This document shows positions 1 to 5,327 of a stretch of DNA of 5,327 nt, in pieces; positions within the stretch are counted from its first letter, which is position 1; each line of letters opens with the position of its first letter. Made by a program: the position numbers and the translations under genes. Source of the stretch: an uncultured Senegalimassilia sp. (lineage in GTDB: Bacteria > Actinomycetota > Coriobacteriia > Coriobacteriales > Eggerthellaceae). The notes below the pieces were generated by a model. That model did not search any database. It saw only the letters and a program-made list of their open reading frames with translations, and was not told where the DNA came from. The stretch spans positions 1-5,327 of the forward strand of contig CALEWN010000169.1 in NCBI GenBank assembly GCA_937925385.1. Direction: 5' to 3'.

Positions 1-164
1 GCTTGTCAAAAGACGTTGTTGACGATCATCACAAGCTTTCGCCCGACTTCTACATTGACAAGCTCGACAAAGCCGGCGCGCTCGTGTGGCGCGGCGCCTG
101 GGTCGCAACCGATGCGGGCAAGCGCATGCTGCAAGCCCACAAGCGACAGCAAGCAACCGCGTAA
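1..164 (+). CDS. C-terminal fragment of an unrecognised protein, possibly winged-helix
   Basis: This is the 3' end of a gene entering from the left edge. The frame begins at base 3 and ends at TAA 162-164, giving 53 residues that finish QAHKRQQATA. The frame is open to the window edge. The segment KAGALVWRGAWVATDAGKRM (about residues 23-42 of the fragment) has the pattern 'helix - Gly - Leu/Val - strand - turn - Gly-x-x-x-Thr-x-x-Gly-Lys-x-x-Leu'. That pattern is common at the end of winged-helix DNA-binding domains, for example in MarR- or PadR-like regulators, and it hints at a regulator. This is a shape resemblance only, because most of the protein lies outside the window. Codon use is somewhat less GC-biased than in the oxidoreductase genes (AAA, CAA and GCA occur). 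It ends 94 bases before the next start, so it may be a separate transcription unit or a regulator of the operon. Confidence 0.6.
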   Translation, partial: LSKDVVDDHHKLSPDFYIDKLDKAGALVWRGAWVATDAGKRMLQAHKRQQATA

Positions 165-190
165 CCGCACCCCACCCAACAAAGCAATAT

Positions 191-213
191 GGCAGCAGGC
201 GAAACCCGCTGCC
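191..213 (+). other. Small hairpin in the leader before the catalytic subunit
   Basis: Arms 191-199 and 205-213 can form a 9-pair stem with one A-C mismatch (197/207) and a five-base CGAAA loop. It lies between the stop codon at 164 and the ribosome binding site at 245. No T-run follows, so it could be a weak terminator for the upstream gene, an mRNA 5' leader structure, or chance. The base pairing is seen directly; its role is unknown. Confidence 0.35.
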
Positions 214-244
214 TATCGCAATAGACGAGTAAGCAAGGATCAAA

Positions 245-253
245 AGGAGGAGG
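245..253 (+). promoter_or_regulatory. Strong ribosome binding site that fixes a TTG start
   Basis: AGGAGGAGG gives two overlapping AGGAGG matches, at 245-250 and 248-253. They lie 8 and 5 bases upstream of TTG 259-261, which is ideal spacing. The next in-frame ATG (271) is 17 bases from the nearer match, which is too far. This supports TTG as the initiation codon. Confidence 0.8.
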
Positions 254-258
254 AAGCT

Positions 259-375
259 TTGTCTACGACTATGACACGTCGCTCGTTCATGAAGACGGCA
301 GCGGTCACCGGCGCGGTCGGCGCGCTGGGGCTGGGCGCCGCCCACAACATGGCGCCGAGCGACAAGGCATGGGCC
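259..375 (+). other. Tat signal peptide of the catalytic subunit
   Basis: Residues 1-39 comprise a short polar N-terminus, the twin-arginine motif TRRSFMK (6-12), a hydrophobic core rich in Ala, Gly, Val and Leu (about 13-28), and a cleavage site after Ala37-Trp38-Ala39. It implies export of the folded, cofactor-loaded enzyme across the cytoplasmic membrane. Cleavage after residue 39 is predicted by eye. Confidence 0.88.
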
Positions 376-3309
376 GACAACGACGTGCACGAGGTTCGCA
401 CGTCCTGCCGAGCCTGCATCGCGAACTGCGGCGTCATCGCCACGGTGAGCAACGGCCGCGTCATCAAGCTGAGGGGCGATTCCATCGACCCGATGTCGAA
501 GGGACGCATGTGCCCGAAGGGCCTGTCGGGCATCCAGGCGCTGTATCACCCCAACCGCAACAAGTATCCCATGAAGCGCGTGGGCGCCAAGCCCGGCAAC
601 CAGTGGGAACGCATCAGCTGGGATGAGGCGGCGAAAACCGTGGCCCAGCACATGATCGACATGCGCGACAAGACCGGCAAGCACGGCCTTCTGTGCACCA
701 CGGGCGGCGGCGGCAACCCGCAGTTCTTCAGCCCGCCGCGTTTCCGCAACTTCTGGGGCGCGGGCAACGTGTTCGAGCCCGGCTGCGCGCAGTGCTACCT
801 GCCGCGTAACTTCACCATGCCGCTGGTCAACGGCATCGGCGACACCTCGATCGCCGACTCCGGCTGCTCGGAGCTGTACAAGCCGGCCAAGTACGGCGGA
901 CTGACGGAAGTCTACGTCATCTGGGGCACCGGCCCGGCGTGGCATTCGCCTTCCACTTCCGGCCGCTGCGTGGCCGAGCTGCGCGAGAACGGCTGCAAGA
1001 CCGTCGTCGTCGACCCGCGCTTCACCGCCGACGCTTCCAAGGCCGACGTGTGGCTGCCCATCAAGCCCGGCACCGACATGGCCATGATGCTCGGTTGGAT
1101 GCACTACATCATCGAGAACAAGCTCTACGAGAAGATCCCCGGCTACGAGACCTTCTGTGAGCAGTGGACGAACCTCCCGTTCCTCGTCGACCCGCGCGAC
1201 AACGTCAGCCTGCCGCCCGTCGCCGAGGACATCACGAAGGACGGTCAGCTGCTGCGCGCGTCGGCCGTGTTCGAGGACGTCGACGCCACCAACGAGGGCT
1301 ACGTGTACTTCGACACCGAGAAGGGCGAGGTCATGAAGGCGTTCGCCCTGGGCCCGGACAACGACGACACGTACCACCCGCAGATGTTCGGCACCGTGGA
1401 CGTGAAGCTCAAGGACGGCTCCACCATCACGTGCAAGACCGCGTTCGAGGCGTACAAGGACCGCTGTGCCGACTTCGACCTGGACACCGTGGCCGAGATC
1501 ACCGGCTGCAAGAAGGAGAAGATCATCGAGGCCATCGAGCTGTACTGCTCGAGCGCGCACGGCGGCATCTCCCTGGGCGTGGCCACCGACATGTACCCGG
1601 GTTCGGCGCAGGCGGCCATCGGCGCCGCGGCGCTCGATTGCATGACCGCGCACCTGTGGCACAGCGGCTGCCCGGCCAACAAGGTGGGTGGCCAGGGCTC
1701 GAAGGGCCTGACCAGCTGCGAGTCCACCATCTTCCCCTCCGGCTTCATCGGGGACACGAAGTACGAGTTCCAGACCAACGACGCGATTCTGGAGCGCCTT
1801 GGCTATTGCGAGCACAAGGGCCTGGGCGGCTGGATGCATTCCCACATCCCCACGGTGCTCTCTGCGGTGCTGACCGGCGAACCGTACCAGCCGAAGGTGT
1901 GGATCGAGCGCTCCGGCAACAAGATGGCCGCGCTGGGTAACTCCAGCTCGTGGGTCGACGCGTTCCCGAAGTTCGACCTGATCGTGCACGGCTACATGTA
2001 TCCGACCAGCTTCACCACCGAGGCCGCCGACATCGTGTTCCCCGTGTGCGAGTGGCTGGAGAACGCGTTCGCGCAGAACCGCCTGAACGTCAACCTCATG
2101 CGCAAGCCGGTGACGAACCTGTTCGAGGCCGCCGACGAGATCATGATGTGGGGCAAGATCGCCGAGGCCATGTCCGACCCCAGCTCGGAGCTCTACGACG
2201 CCAACATGGAGGCGTGCATGGACGACGAGAAGATCGGCAGCCCCATGGTGCCTGCGTACTGGAAGCCCATCAACGAGTACTGGGATTGGGTCGCTCAGCA
2301 GGGCGGCGACAAATCCGTCACCACCATGGAGCAGGCCATGGAGGCCTTCCCCGTGAAGTGGGCGGAAGACGACGAGTACTGGGGCGGCACGCAGTACGAC
2401 GGCTACTGCCAGGTCAACGCCGGTGCCGGCGTTGCGGGCAAGGTCGATCCGAGTATGGAAAGCTCCGGCGCCGATGACGGCAAGGTCGTCTACACCGGCT
2501 TCTCCACGGCTGCCCGCGACATCAAGGACAACCCGAAGAAGTGCGGTCCGTACGCCGACACCATGCTCTACCTGGGCCGTCACGGCAACGAGAAGTTCGA
2601 CATGCCCGCCGCGGTGGTGGACTACAACCCCATGCCGTACTACTTCACGCCCGAGGACCAGTCCGAATACGGCGACGAGTACCCGCTGCGCCTGACCGAG
2701 GGCCGCATCCCGTACTTCCATCACGGCACGCTGCGCAACAATCCCTACCTGCGCGAGCTGTATCCGGCGCCCGAGCTGTGGATCTCCCCGGAGAACGCGG
2801 CAAAGTACGACATCGTCGACGGCGACTGGGTGAACATCAAGTCCCCGCGCACCGACGGCAAGGACGTGTTCCGCGACATCACCACGGGCCTGTCCACCGA
2901 CACCGTCATGGCAGGCGGCAAGGACGCGAAGTTCGGCCCGAGCGAGTTCGCTCCCGGCGAGGAGCTCACCGCCAACGGCCAGAGCGTCGTCAAGGACGGC
3001 ATCTTCGCCGTGGCGCGCGTGACGAAGGGCATCGCGGAGGGCACCGTGTACATGGAGCGCTTCTGGAACCCCGAGTTTCTGGAGGACGGCTCCGACGGCC
3101 GCAAGTCCTGGACCACGGAGAACATGAACGTGCTGACGAAGAACACGGGCTACTTCAACCCCGAGTTCGGCACCTACACCCTGCGCGGCATCCACGTCAA
3201 GGTTGCCAAGGCGCAGCGCCCGGAGGGCATCTGGTACGAGCCGACCGACTTCGAGCCCTGGATGCCTGAGCCCACGGAAAACACGGGAGGAGCGTTTTAC
3301 ACCAAATGA
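259..3309 (+). CDS. Tat-exported molybdopterin oxidoreductase catalytic subunit (DMSO reductase superfamily)
   Basis: This 1016-residue protein is the catalytic subunit of a membrane-anchored molybdo- or tungsto-enzyme. A twin-arginine signal (TRRSFMK, residues 6-12) precedes a hydrophobic Ala/Gly stretch and an AWA cleavage motif at 37-39. A [4Fe-4S] motif follows: Cys50, Cys53, Cys57 and Cys85, the last in RMCPKG. The molybdopterin domain includes WGTGPAW (222-228), VVDPRFT (about 250-256) and PGTD (270-273). Residues 394-429 (TAFE...VAEITG) resemble the linker of the polysulfide/arsenate reductase-like branch. The C-terminal dinucleotide-binding domain starts near 808, with TEGR at 813-816 and His821/His822. 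The metal ligand is probably in the segment around Cys176 and Cys179, not a Ser as in DmsA. It is roughly 200 residues longer than classical DmsA. The start is TTG 259; the frame is open back to 16, but that extension overlaps the previous gene. The stop overlaps the next ATG. The family is certain; the substrate is unknown, and a catechol dehydroxylase-like or other reductase role is possible. Confidence 0.95.
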   Translation: MSTTMTRRSFMKTAAVTGAVGALGLGAAHNMAPSDKAWADNDVHEVRTSCRACIANCGVIATVSNGRVIKLRGDSIDPMSKGRMCPKGLSGIQALYHPNRNKYPMKRVGAKPGNQWERISWDEAAKTVAQHMIDMRDKTGKHGLLCTTGGGGNPQFFSPPRFRNFWGAGNVFEPGCAQCYLPRNFTMPLVNGIGDTSIADSGCSELYKPAKYGGLTEVYVIWGTGPAWHSPSTSGRCVAELRENGCKTVVVDPRFTADASKADVWLPIKPGTDMAMMLGWMHYIIENKLYEKIPGYETFCEQWTNLPFLVDPRDNVSLPPVAEDITKDGQLLRASAVFEDVDATNEGYVYFDTEKGEVMKAFALGPDNDDTYHPQMFGTVDVKLKDGSTITCKTAFEAYKDRCADFDLDTVAEITGCKKEKIIEAIELYCSSAHGGISLGVATDMYPGSAQAAIGAAALDCMTAHLWHSGCPANKVGGQGSKGLTSCESTIFPSGFIGDTKYEFQTNDAILERLGYCEHKGLGGWMHSHIPTVLSAVLTGEPYQPKVWIERSGNKMAALGNSSSWVDAFPKFDLIVHGYMYPTSFTTEAADIVFPVCEWLENAFAQNRLNVNLMRKPVTNLFEAADEIMMWGKIAEAMSDPSSELYDANMEACMDDEKIGSPMVPAYWKPINEYWDWVAQQGGDKSVTTMEQAMEAFPVKWAEDDEYWGGTQYDGYCQVNAGAGVAGKVDPSMESSGADDGKVVYTGFSTAARDIKDNPKKCGPYADTMLYLGRHGNEKFDMPAAVVDYNPMPYYFTPEDQSEYGDEYPLRLTEGRIPYFHHGTLRNNPYLRELYPAPELWISPENAAKYDIVDGDWVNIKSPRTDGKDVFRDITTGLSTDTVMAGGKDAKFGPSEFAPGEELTANGQSVVKDGIFAVARVTKGIAEGTVYMERFWNPEFLEDGSDGRKSWTTENMNVLTKNTGYFNPEFGTYTLRGIHVKVAKAQRPEGIWYEPTDFEPWMPEPTENTGGAFYTK
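3285..3292 (+). promoter_or_regulatory. Ribosome binding site for the iron-sulfur subunit
   Basis: GGGAGGAG lies inside the last codons of the catalytic gene, with 13 bases between it and ATG 3306. That is slightly long. No closer in-frame ATG, GTG or TTG exists, and the ATGA overlap suggests translational coupling. Confidence 0.6.
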
Positions 3310-3941
3310 GCCGCAATTGCTTAGTTGTTGACCTGGATAAATGCATCGGCTGCCACGCGTGCGAGGTGGCCTGCAAGAACGAGAACGGCATCGCCTTGGG
3401 CGAGTACTGGAACCGCGTGCTGCAGATCGGCCCGCACGGGACCTTCCCCGACTTGGAGCAGTACTGGCTGCCCGTGCAGTGCCAGCAGTGCGAGGACGCA
3501 CCCTGCGTACACGTGTGCCCGACCGGCGCGAGCTATCGCGACGCCGACGGCAAGGTGCTGGTGGACAAGGAGAAGTGCATCGGCTGCAAGTACTGCATGA
3601 TGGCCTGCCCCTATGGCGTCCGTTCGTGGAACGCCAAGGAGAAGGCGGTCGAGAAGTGCACCCTGTGCGGCCAGCTGACCAGCGCCGGGCAGGAGCCCGC
3701 GTGCGTGGCCGCCTGCTGCGCGAACGCCCGCTTCTACGGCGACCTGGACGACCCGAACTCCGACGTGTCCAAGGCCGTGGCGGCCGCCGACCCGGCAAGC
3801 CTGCATACCCTGCACGACGCCGGCAACAAGCCGCTGACGCGCTACATCCTGTCCGACAAGATCGCCACGTGGCATGACGTGGACGCCATCAAGCCGGCGT
3901 CCGACGCGCAGGACGCCGCGTGGTTCGCGAAGGAGGCGTAA
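3306..3941 (+). CDS. Four-cluster [4Fe-4S] electron-transfer subunit, DmsB-like
   Basis: This 211-residue ferredoxin-type protein should relay electrons from the membrane anchor to the catalytic subunit. Sixteen cysteines fall in the four groups usual for DmsB/PsrB/NrfC proteins: C13-x2-C16-x2-C19-x3-C23; C59-x2-C62-x4-C67-x3-C71 (ending CPTGA); C91-x2-C94-x2-C97-x3-C101 (ending CPYGV); and C118-x2-C121-x11-C133-x3-C137. All four [4Fe-4S] sites therefore look intact. Cys5 and Cys138 are extra. No signal peptide is present, so it is presumably exported with the catalytic partner through that partner's Tat signal, as known for DmsAB. Its ATG overlaps the upstream TGA (ATGA), and the anchor gene follows after a three-base gap, so the three genes form a tight operon. 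Length and motif order match the family. Subunit assignment is near certain; the symbol dmsB is withheld because the substrate is unknown. Confidence 0.95.
   Translation: MSRNCLVVDLDKCIGCHACEVACKNENGIALGEYWNRVLQIGPHGTFPDLEQYWLPVQCQQCEDAPCVHVCPTGASYRDADGKVLVDKEKCIGCKYCMMACPYGVRSWNAKEKAVEKCTLCGQLTSAGQEPACVAACCANARFYGDLDDPNSDVSKAVAAADPASLHTLHDAGNKPLTRYILSDKIATWHDVDAIKPASDAQDAAWFAKEA
3931..3936 (+). promoter_or_regulatory. Ribosome binding site for the membrane anchor
   Basis: AGGAGG sits within the last codons of the iron-sulfur subunit, 8 bases before ATG 3945. This supports the chosen start and tightly linked translation of the two genes. Confidence 0.75.
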
Positions 3942-3944
3942 GGC

Positions 3945-4751
3945 ATGGAGATCCAATGGTCCCTGGTTTTGTTCACGGCTCTGACCGGCATGGGCGGCTG
4001 CATGTTCGCGTGCGTCGCCGTCGATGAGTTCCTCGGCCGTGCGAAGGCCGCGGCGTTTCCCGCGGCTGTGGCGGCGCTGGCGATCGCGATTGTGGGCGGT
4101 CTTGCTTCCGTGACGCACCTGTCGCACCCCGATCGCATCATGGGCGCGCTAAGCCACCCGACGTCGGGCATCTTCACCGAGGCGTTGCTGGTGGGCTGCC
4201 TGTGCGTGTGCGTGGTGGTGTACCTGGTGCTGGTCAAGCGCGAGGCCGGCGCTGGCGCCCGCAAGGCCGTCGCCGTCATCGGCGCGGTGTTCGGCGTGCT
4301 GCTGAGCTTCATGGCGGGCGAGTCGTACCTGATGGAGGCGCGTCCGAACTGGTGCAGCCAGCTGCTGCCGCTGGGCTACCTGCTGACCGCGGTGCCCGAG
4401 GGCATCGCCGCCTACCTGGTGGTTGTGGCGGCGAAGGCGAAGGGCGCCGACGTGGCGCCGTACGGTCGCGCGTTGCTGGTCGGCGGCGTGCTGGCCGCGG
4501 TGGGCGCTGCCGCCTACGTGCTGTGGGCGGGTCCCGCCGACGGCGTGCAGTGGGCGCTGCTGGTCGTGGCCGTGCTGGGCGCCGGCGTGGTGCCGGCCGC
4601 ATGCGGCGCGCTGCTCGGCAAGAAGCCCGAGAGCCTGATGGCCATGGCCGGCGGCTCGCTGGCCTGCGCATTCGTAGGCGCGGTGTCCTACCGCTGCATC
4701 ATGTGGCTGATCACGGTCCCGATCGCGAACCTGTTCCTGAACGTGCTGTAA
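3945..4751 (+). CDS. DmsC-family membrane anchor and quinol-oxidising subunit
   Basis: This 268-residue hydrophobic protein has about eight likely membrane segments (roughly 6-26, 38-55, 78-97, 107-125, 139-161, 174-195, 201-224 and 233-263). The clearest family match is THLSHPDRIMGALSHPTSGI at residues 57-76. It aligns with the E. coli DmsC segment containing LHLGSP, where His65 has been linked to menaquinol binding; His58 is the equivalent here. The protein should hold the other two subunits at the outer face of the membrane and pass electrons from menaquinol to the iron-sulfur subunit. It resembles DmsC in length and motif more than ten-helix NrfD/PsrC proteins. It has nine cysteines (19, 23, 85, 87, 89, 137, 220, 241, 251), many for an anchor, but none in a recognised cofactor motif. 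No haem-binding pattern was identified. It is the last gene before a strong palindrome. Confidence 0.9.
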   Translation: MEIQWSLVLFTALTGMGGCMFACVAVDEFLGRAKAAAFPAAVAALAIAIVGGLASVTHLSHPDRIMGALSHPTSGIFTEALLVGCLCVCVVVYLVLVKREAGAGARKAVAVIGAVFGVLLSFMAGESYLMEARPNWCSQLLPLGYLLTAVPEGIAAYLVVVAAKAKGADVAPYGRALLVGGVLAAVGAAAYVLWAGPADGVQWALLVVAVLGAGVVPAACGALLGKKPESLMAMAGGSLACAFVGAVSYRCIMWLITVPIANLFLNVL

Positions 4752-4757
4752 GCGCAA

Positions 4758-4787
4758 GGCCGGGGAAGGGCATGCCCTTCCCCGGCC
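4758..4787 (+). terminator. Perfect palindrome, probable operon terminator
   Basis: A 30-base perfect inverted repeat starts six bases after the anchor stop codon. It can fold as a 13-pair, very GC-rich stem (4758-4770 with 4775-4787) closed by CATG. No T-run follows, so it is not a textbook intrinsic terminator. Strong hairpins lacking U-tracts are common gene ends in high-GC Gram-positive bacteria. Being symmetric, it could also act from the other strand or protect the mRNA 3' end. Confidence 0.7.
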
Positions 4788-4804
4788 GCCTCGCCCAGCA
4801 AGCG

Positions 4805-4824
4805 GCCCCGGAGGTCGCCGGGGC
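4805..4824 (+). other. Short GC hairpin downstream of the operon
   Basis: GCCCCGG (4805-4811) can pair with CCGGGGC (4818-4824) around a six-base loop, giving a seven-pair all-GC stem. It lies 17 bases after the main palindrome and also lacks a T-run. It may reinforce termination or be incidental in GC-rich DNA. Confidence 0.4.
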
Positions 4825-4947
4825 GCCGTGGACGGGGGGCGGAGGTGCGTTCGCGCTGGCCTTTTGGGAACGCGGCGCATCCCCCATGAACACACCTCCG
4901 TCCTCTGTTCGCCCGACACGTAAGCGTCCTCTCAGGGCTTCTCCCCG

Positions 4948-5025
4948 CGATGCATTCGCGGTTCGTATTCGCTTCTCCCCACCTCCCTCCCTTCCCCCCG
5001 GCGAATGCGAACCGCGAGCGCATCG
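4948..5025. repeat. Long imperfect inverted repeat, 25-base arms
   Basis: Left arm 4948-4972 and right arm 5001-5025 are reverse complements at 22 of 25 positions. Two of the three differences would be G-U pairs in a + strand RNA, leaving a single A-C mismatch (4954/5019). The 28-base loop (4973-5000) is almost all pyrimidine on the + strand. It lies about 140 bases upstream of the chaperone start. It could be an RNA hairpin, a terminator for antisense transcription, a regulator binding site, or a copy of a dispersed palindromic repeat. The pairing is direct observation; the role is open. Confidence 0.75.
4977..4999 (-). other. G-quadruplex motif in the inverted-repeat loop
   Basis: The + strand has C-runs at 4977-4980, 4985-4987, 4989-4991 and 4994-4999. 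The minus strand therefore carries four G-runs of at least three, separated by loops of two, one and five bases. This meets the usual G3+N1-7 quadruplex rule. It lies wholly inside the loop of the 25-base inverted repeat. Folding in the cell is unproven. Confidence 0.6.
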
Positions 5026-5091
5026 AGCGCGGCAATGGACCGCGTCCGCGATGCAGTTAACGAAAATCGATACTCGGCCCCTGTGCCCGGC

Positions 5092-5115
5092 TTGTCCGAT
5101 CGCGTGGGGCGACAA
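5092..5115. promoter_or_regulatory. Possible operator-like dyad upstream of the chaperone gene
   Basis: TTGTC (5092-5096) and GACAA (5111-5115) form a short inverted repeat separated by 14 bases, about 50 bases before the ATG. The arms are only five bases long, so chance is a serious explanation. The site lies just downstream of the AT-richer island, a plausible place for a repressor or activator. Confidence 0.2.
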
Positions 5116-5153
5116 TGAACATGAGCGCCTGAAGACGAGCGGGCGTTCGGCAG

Positions 5154-5160
5154 AAAGGGG
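5154..5160 (+). promoter_or_regulatory. Ribosome binding site for the TorD-type chaperone
   Basis: AAAGGGG ends five bases before ATG 5166. It is weaker than the site of the catalytic subunit but well placed, and it supports the chosen start. Confidence 0.5.
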
Positions 5161-5165
5161 CGATC

Positions 5166-5327
5166 ATGGCCGACGACAACACGGCGAAGACGCAACAGGA
5201 AGAGCGCGATCAGCTGATTTCCCAGCTCATCGAGGTGAACGCCGGGCGTGCGGCGTACTACCGCATGTTGGGCGAGTTGTTCTTCCGCGAGTTGACGCAG
5301 GAGCAAGTCGAGCATCTGGCGGGTATG
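5166..5327 (+). CDS. N-terminus of a TorD/DmsD-family molybdoenzyme chaperone (partial)
   Basis: The first 54 residues are in the window and the gene runs off the right edge. After a polar, charged start (MADDNTAKTQQEERDQ) comes a helical stretch with NAGRAAYYRMLGELFFRELT at residues 25-44, then QEQVEHLA. This matches the opening helices of TorD-family proteins, which typically show an Asn-x-x-Arg-x-x-x-Tyr-x-x-Leu-x-x-Leu-Phe pattern followed by a 'Leu-Thr-x-Glu-x-x-x-x-Leu' segment. Such cytoplasmic chaperones bind Tat signal peptides and assist molybdopterin loading and folding of their partner enzyme. The natural partner is the catalytic subunit at 259-3309. The gene is separated from the anchor gene by 414 bases with hairpins, so it may be transcribed on its own. 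Family assignment rests on the N-terminal quarter or so of the expected protein. Confidence 0.8.
   Translation, partial: MADDNTAKTQQEERDQLISQLIEVNAGRAAYYRMLGELFFRELTQEQVEHLAGM

Larger units (their letters stand above)
4788..5165. other. Non-coding intergenic region before the chaperone gene
   Basis: This stretch of about 380 bases contains no credible gene. Reading frames crossing it on either strand have low-complexity, arginine- or proline-rich translations and lack plausible start signals. It holds a short GC hairpin (4805-4824), a long pyrimidine-rich tract on the + strand (about 4891-4999), a long inverted repeat (4948-5025), and one small AT-richer island (about 5056-5073). The island includes GATACT at 5069-5074, which could serve as a weak -10 element, but no matching -35 was found. 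The size and structures suggest that the chaperone gene has its own promoter and regulation. Confidence 0.6.

Noticed and set aside
55..60. Perfect TTGACA -35 hexamer
   Set aside because: It lies in codons of the upstream gene, and the sequence about 17 bases later is GC-rich with no -10 match.
213..224. CTAT/ATAG mini-hairpin after the leader hairpin
   Set aside because: It has only four pairs with two A/T-rich ends and would compete with the longer 191-213 stem.
16..258. N-terminal extension of the catalytic subunit from ATG 16
   Set aside because: It lies mostly over the C-terminal codons of another gene, its translation is low-complexity, no ribosome binding site precedes ATG 16, and it would place the Tat signal internally.
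1164..1940. 258-residue + strand frame inside the catalytic gene
   Set aside because: It is an Arg/Gly/His-rich shadow of a high-GC gene with no ribosome binding site and no recognisable domain.
3321..4127. 268-residue minus-strand frame opposite the iron-sulfur subunit
   Set aside because: It lies opposite a gene with all 16 cluster cysteines intact. Its composition is typical of an antisense shadow and it has no family motif.
4149..4919. 256-residue minus-strand frame over the anchor and the intergenic region
   Set aside because: It is Arg/His/Gln-rich low-complexity translation opposite a clear DmsC-like gene, and it crosses the palindrome.
4711..5115. 134-residue minus-strand frame across the intergenic region
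   Set aside because: Its translation is low-complexity with no motif, it overlaps the anchor gene end, and it runs through all the hairpins.
5115..5132. Tiny open frame ATGAACATGAGCGCCTGA before the chaperone
   Set aside because: It has only five codons and no convincing ribosome binding site, so there is nothing to support a leader peptide.

Overview
This is a GC-rich window with strong G/C preference at third codon positions. It carries a three-subunit molybdenum (or tungsten) oxidoreductase of the DMSO reductase superfamily and the start of its TorD-type chaperone gene. The gene style suggests a Gram-positive anaerobe of the Coriobacteriia, most likely Eggerthellaceae (Eggerthella, Gordonibacter and relatives), which carry many paralogous operons of this kind. 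That placement is inference, since no marker gene is present.

Layout, all on the + strand. Positions 1-164 are the last 53 codons of an unrelated gene, possibly a winged-helix protein. Positions 165-258 are a 94-base leader with a small hairpin and a strong ribosome binding site. Positions 259-3309 encode a 1016-residue Tat-exported catalytic subunit starting at TTG. Positions 3306-3941 encode a 211-residue electron-transfer subunit with four [4Fe-4S] ferredoxin-type clusters. Positions 3945-4751 encode a 268-residue DmsC-like membrane anchor. A perfect 30-base palindrome at 4758-4787 probably ends the operon. Positions 4752-5165 are a 414-base intergenic region with two further notable structures: a short GC hairpin, and a 25-base-pair imperfect hairpin whose loop carries a G-quadruplex motif on the minus strand. 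From 5166 to the window edge is the N-terminus of a TorD/DmsD-family chaperone gene.

The genes fit one respiratory complex. The anchor would take electrons from menaquinol, the four-cluster subunit would relay them, and the catalytic subunit outside the membrane would reduce a substrate at a bis-pterin metal site. The chaperone would guard the Tat signal peptide and help cofactor loading. The substrate cannot be read from the sequence. The catalytic subunit is longer than classical DmsA and has a Cys-containing segment where the metal ligand is expected. It therefore looks more like the broad polysulfide/arsenate reductase, acetylene hydratase and catechol dehydroxylase-like branches than a true DMSO reductase. 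Only the two edge genes are incomplete, and no transposon, CRISPR array, tRNA or rRNA is visible.
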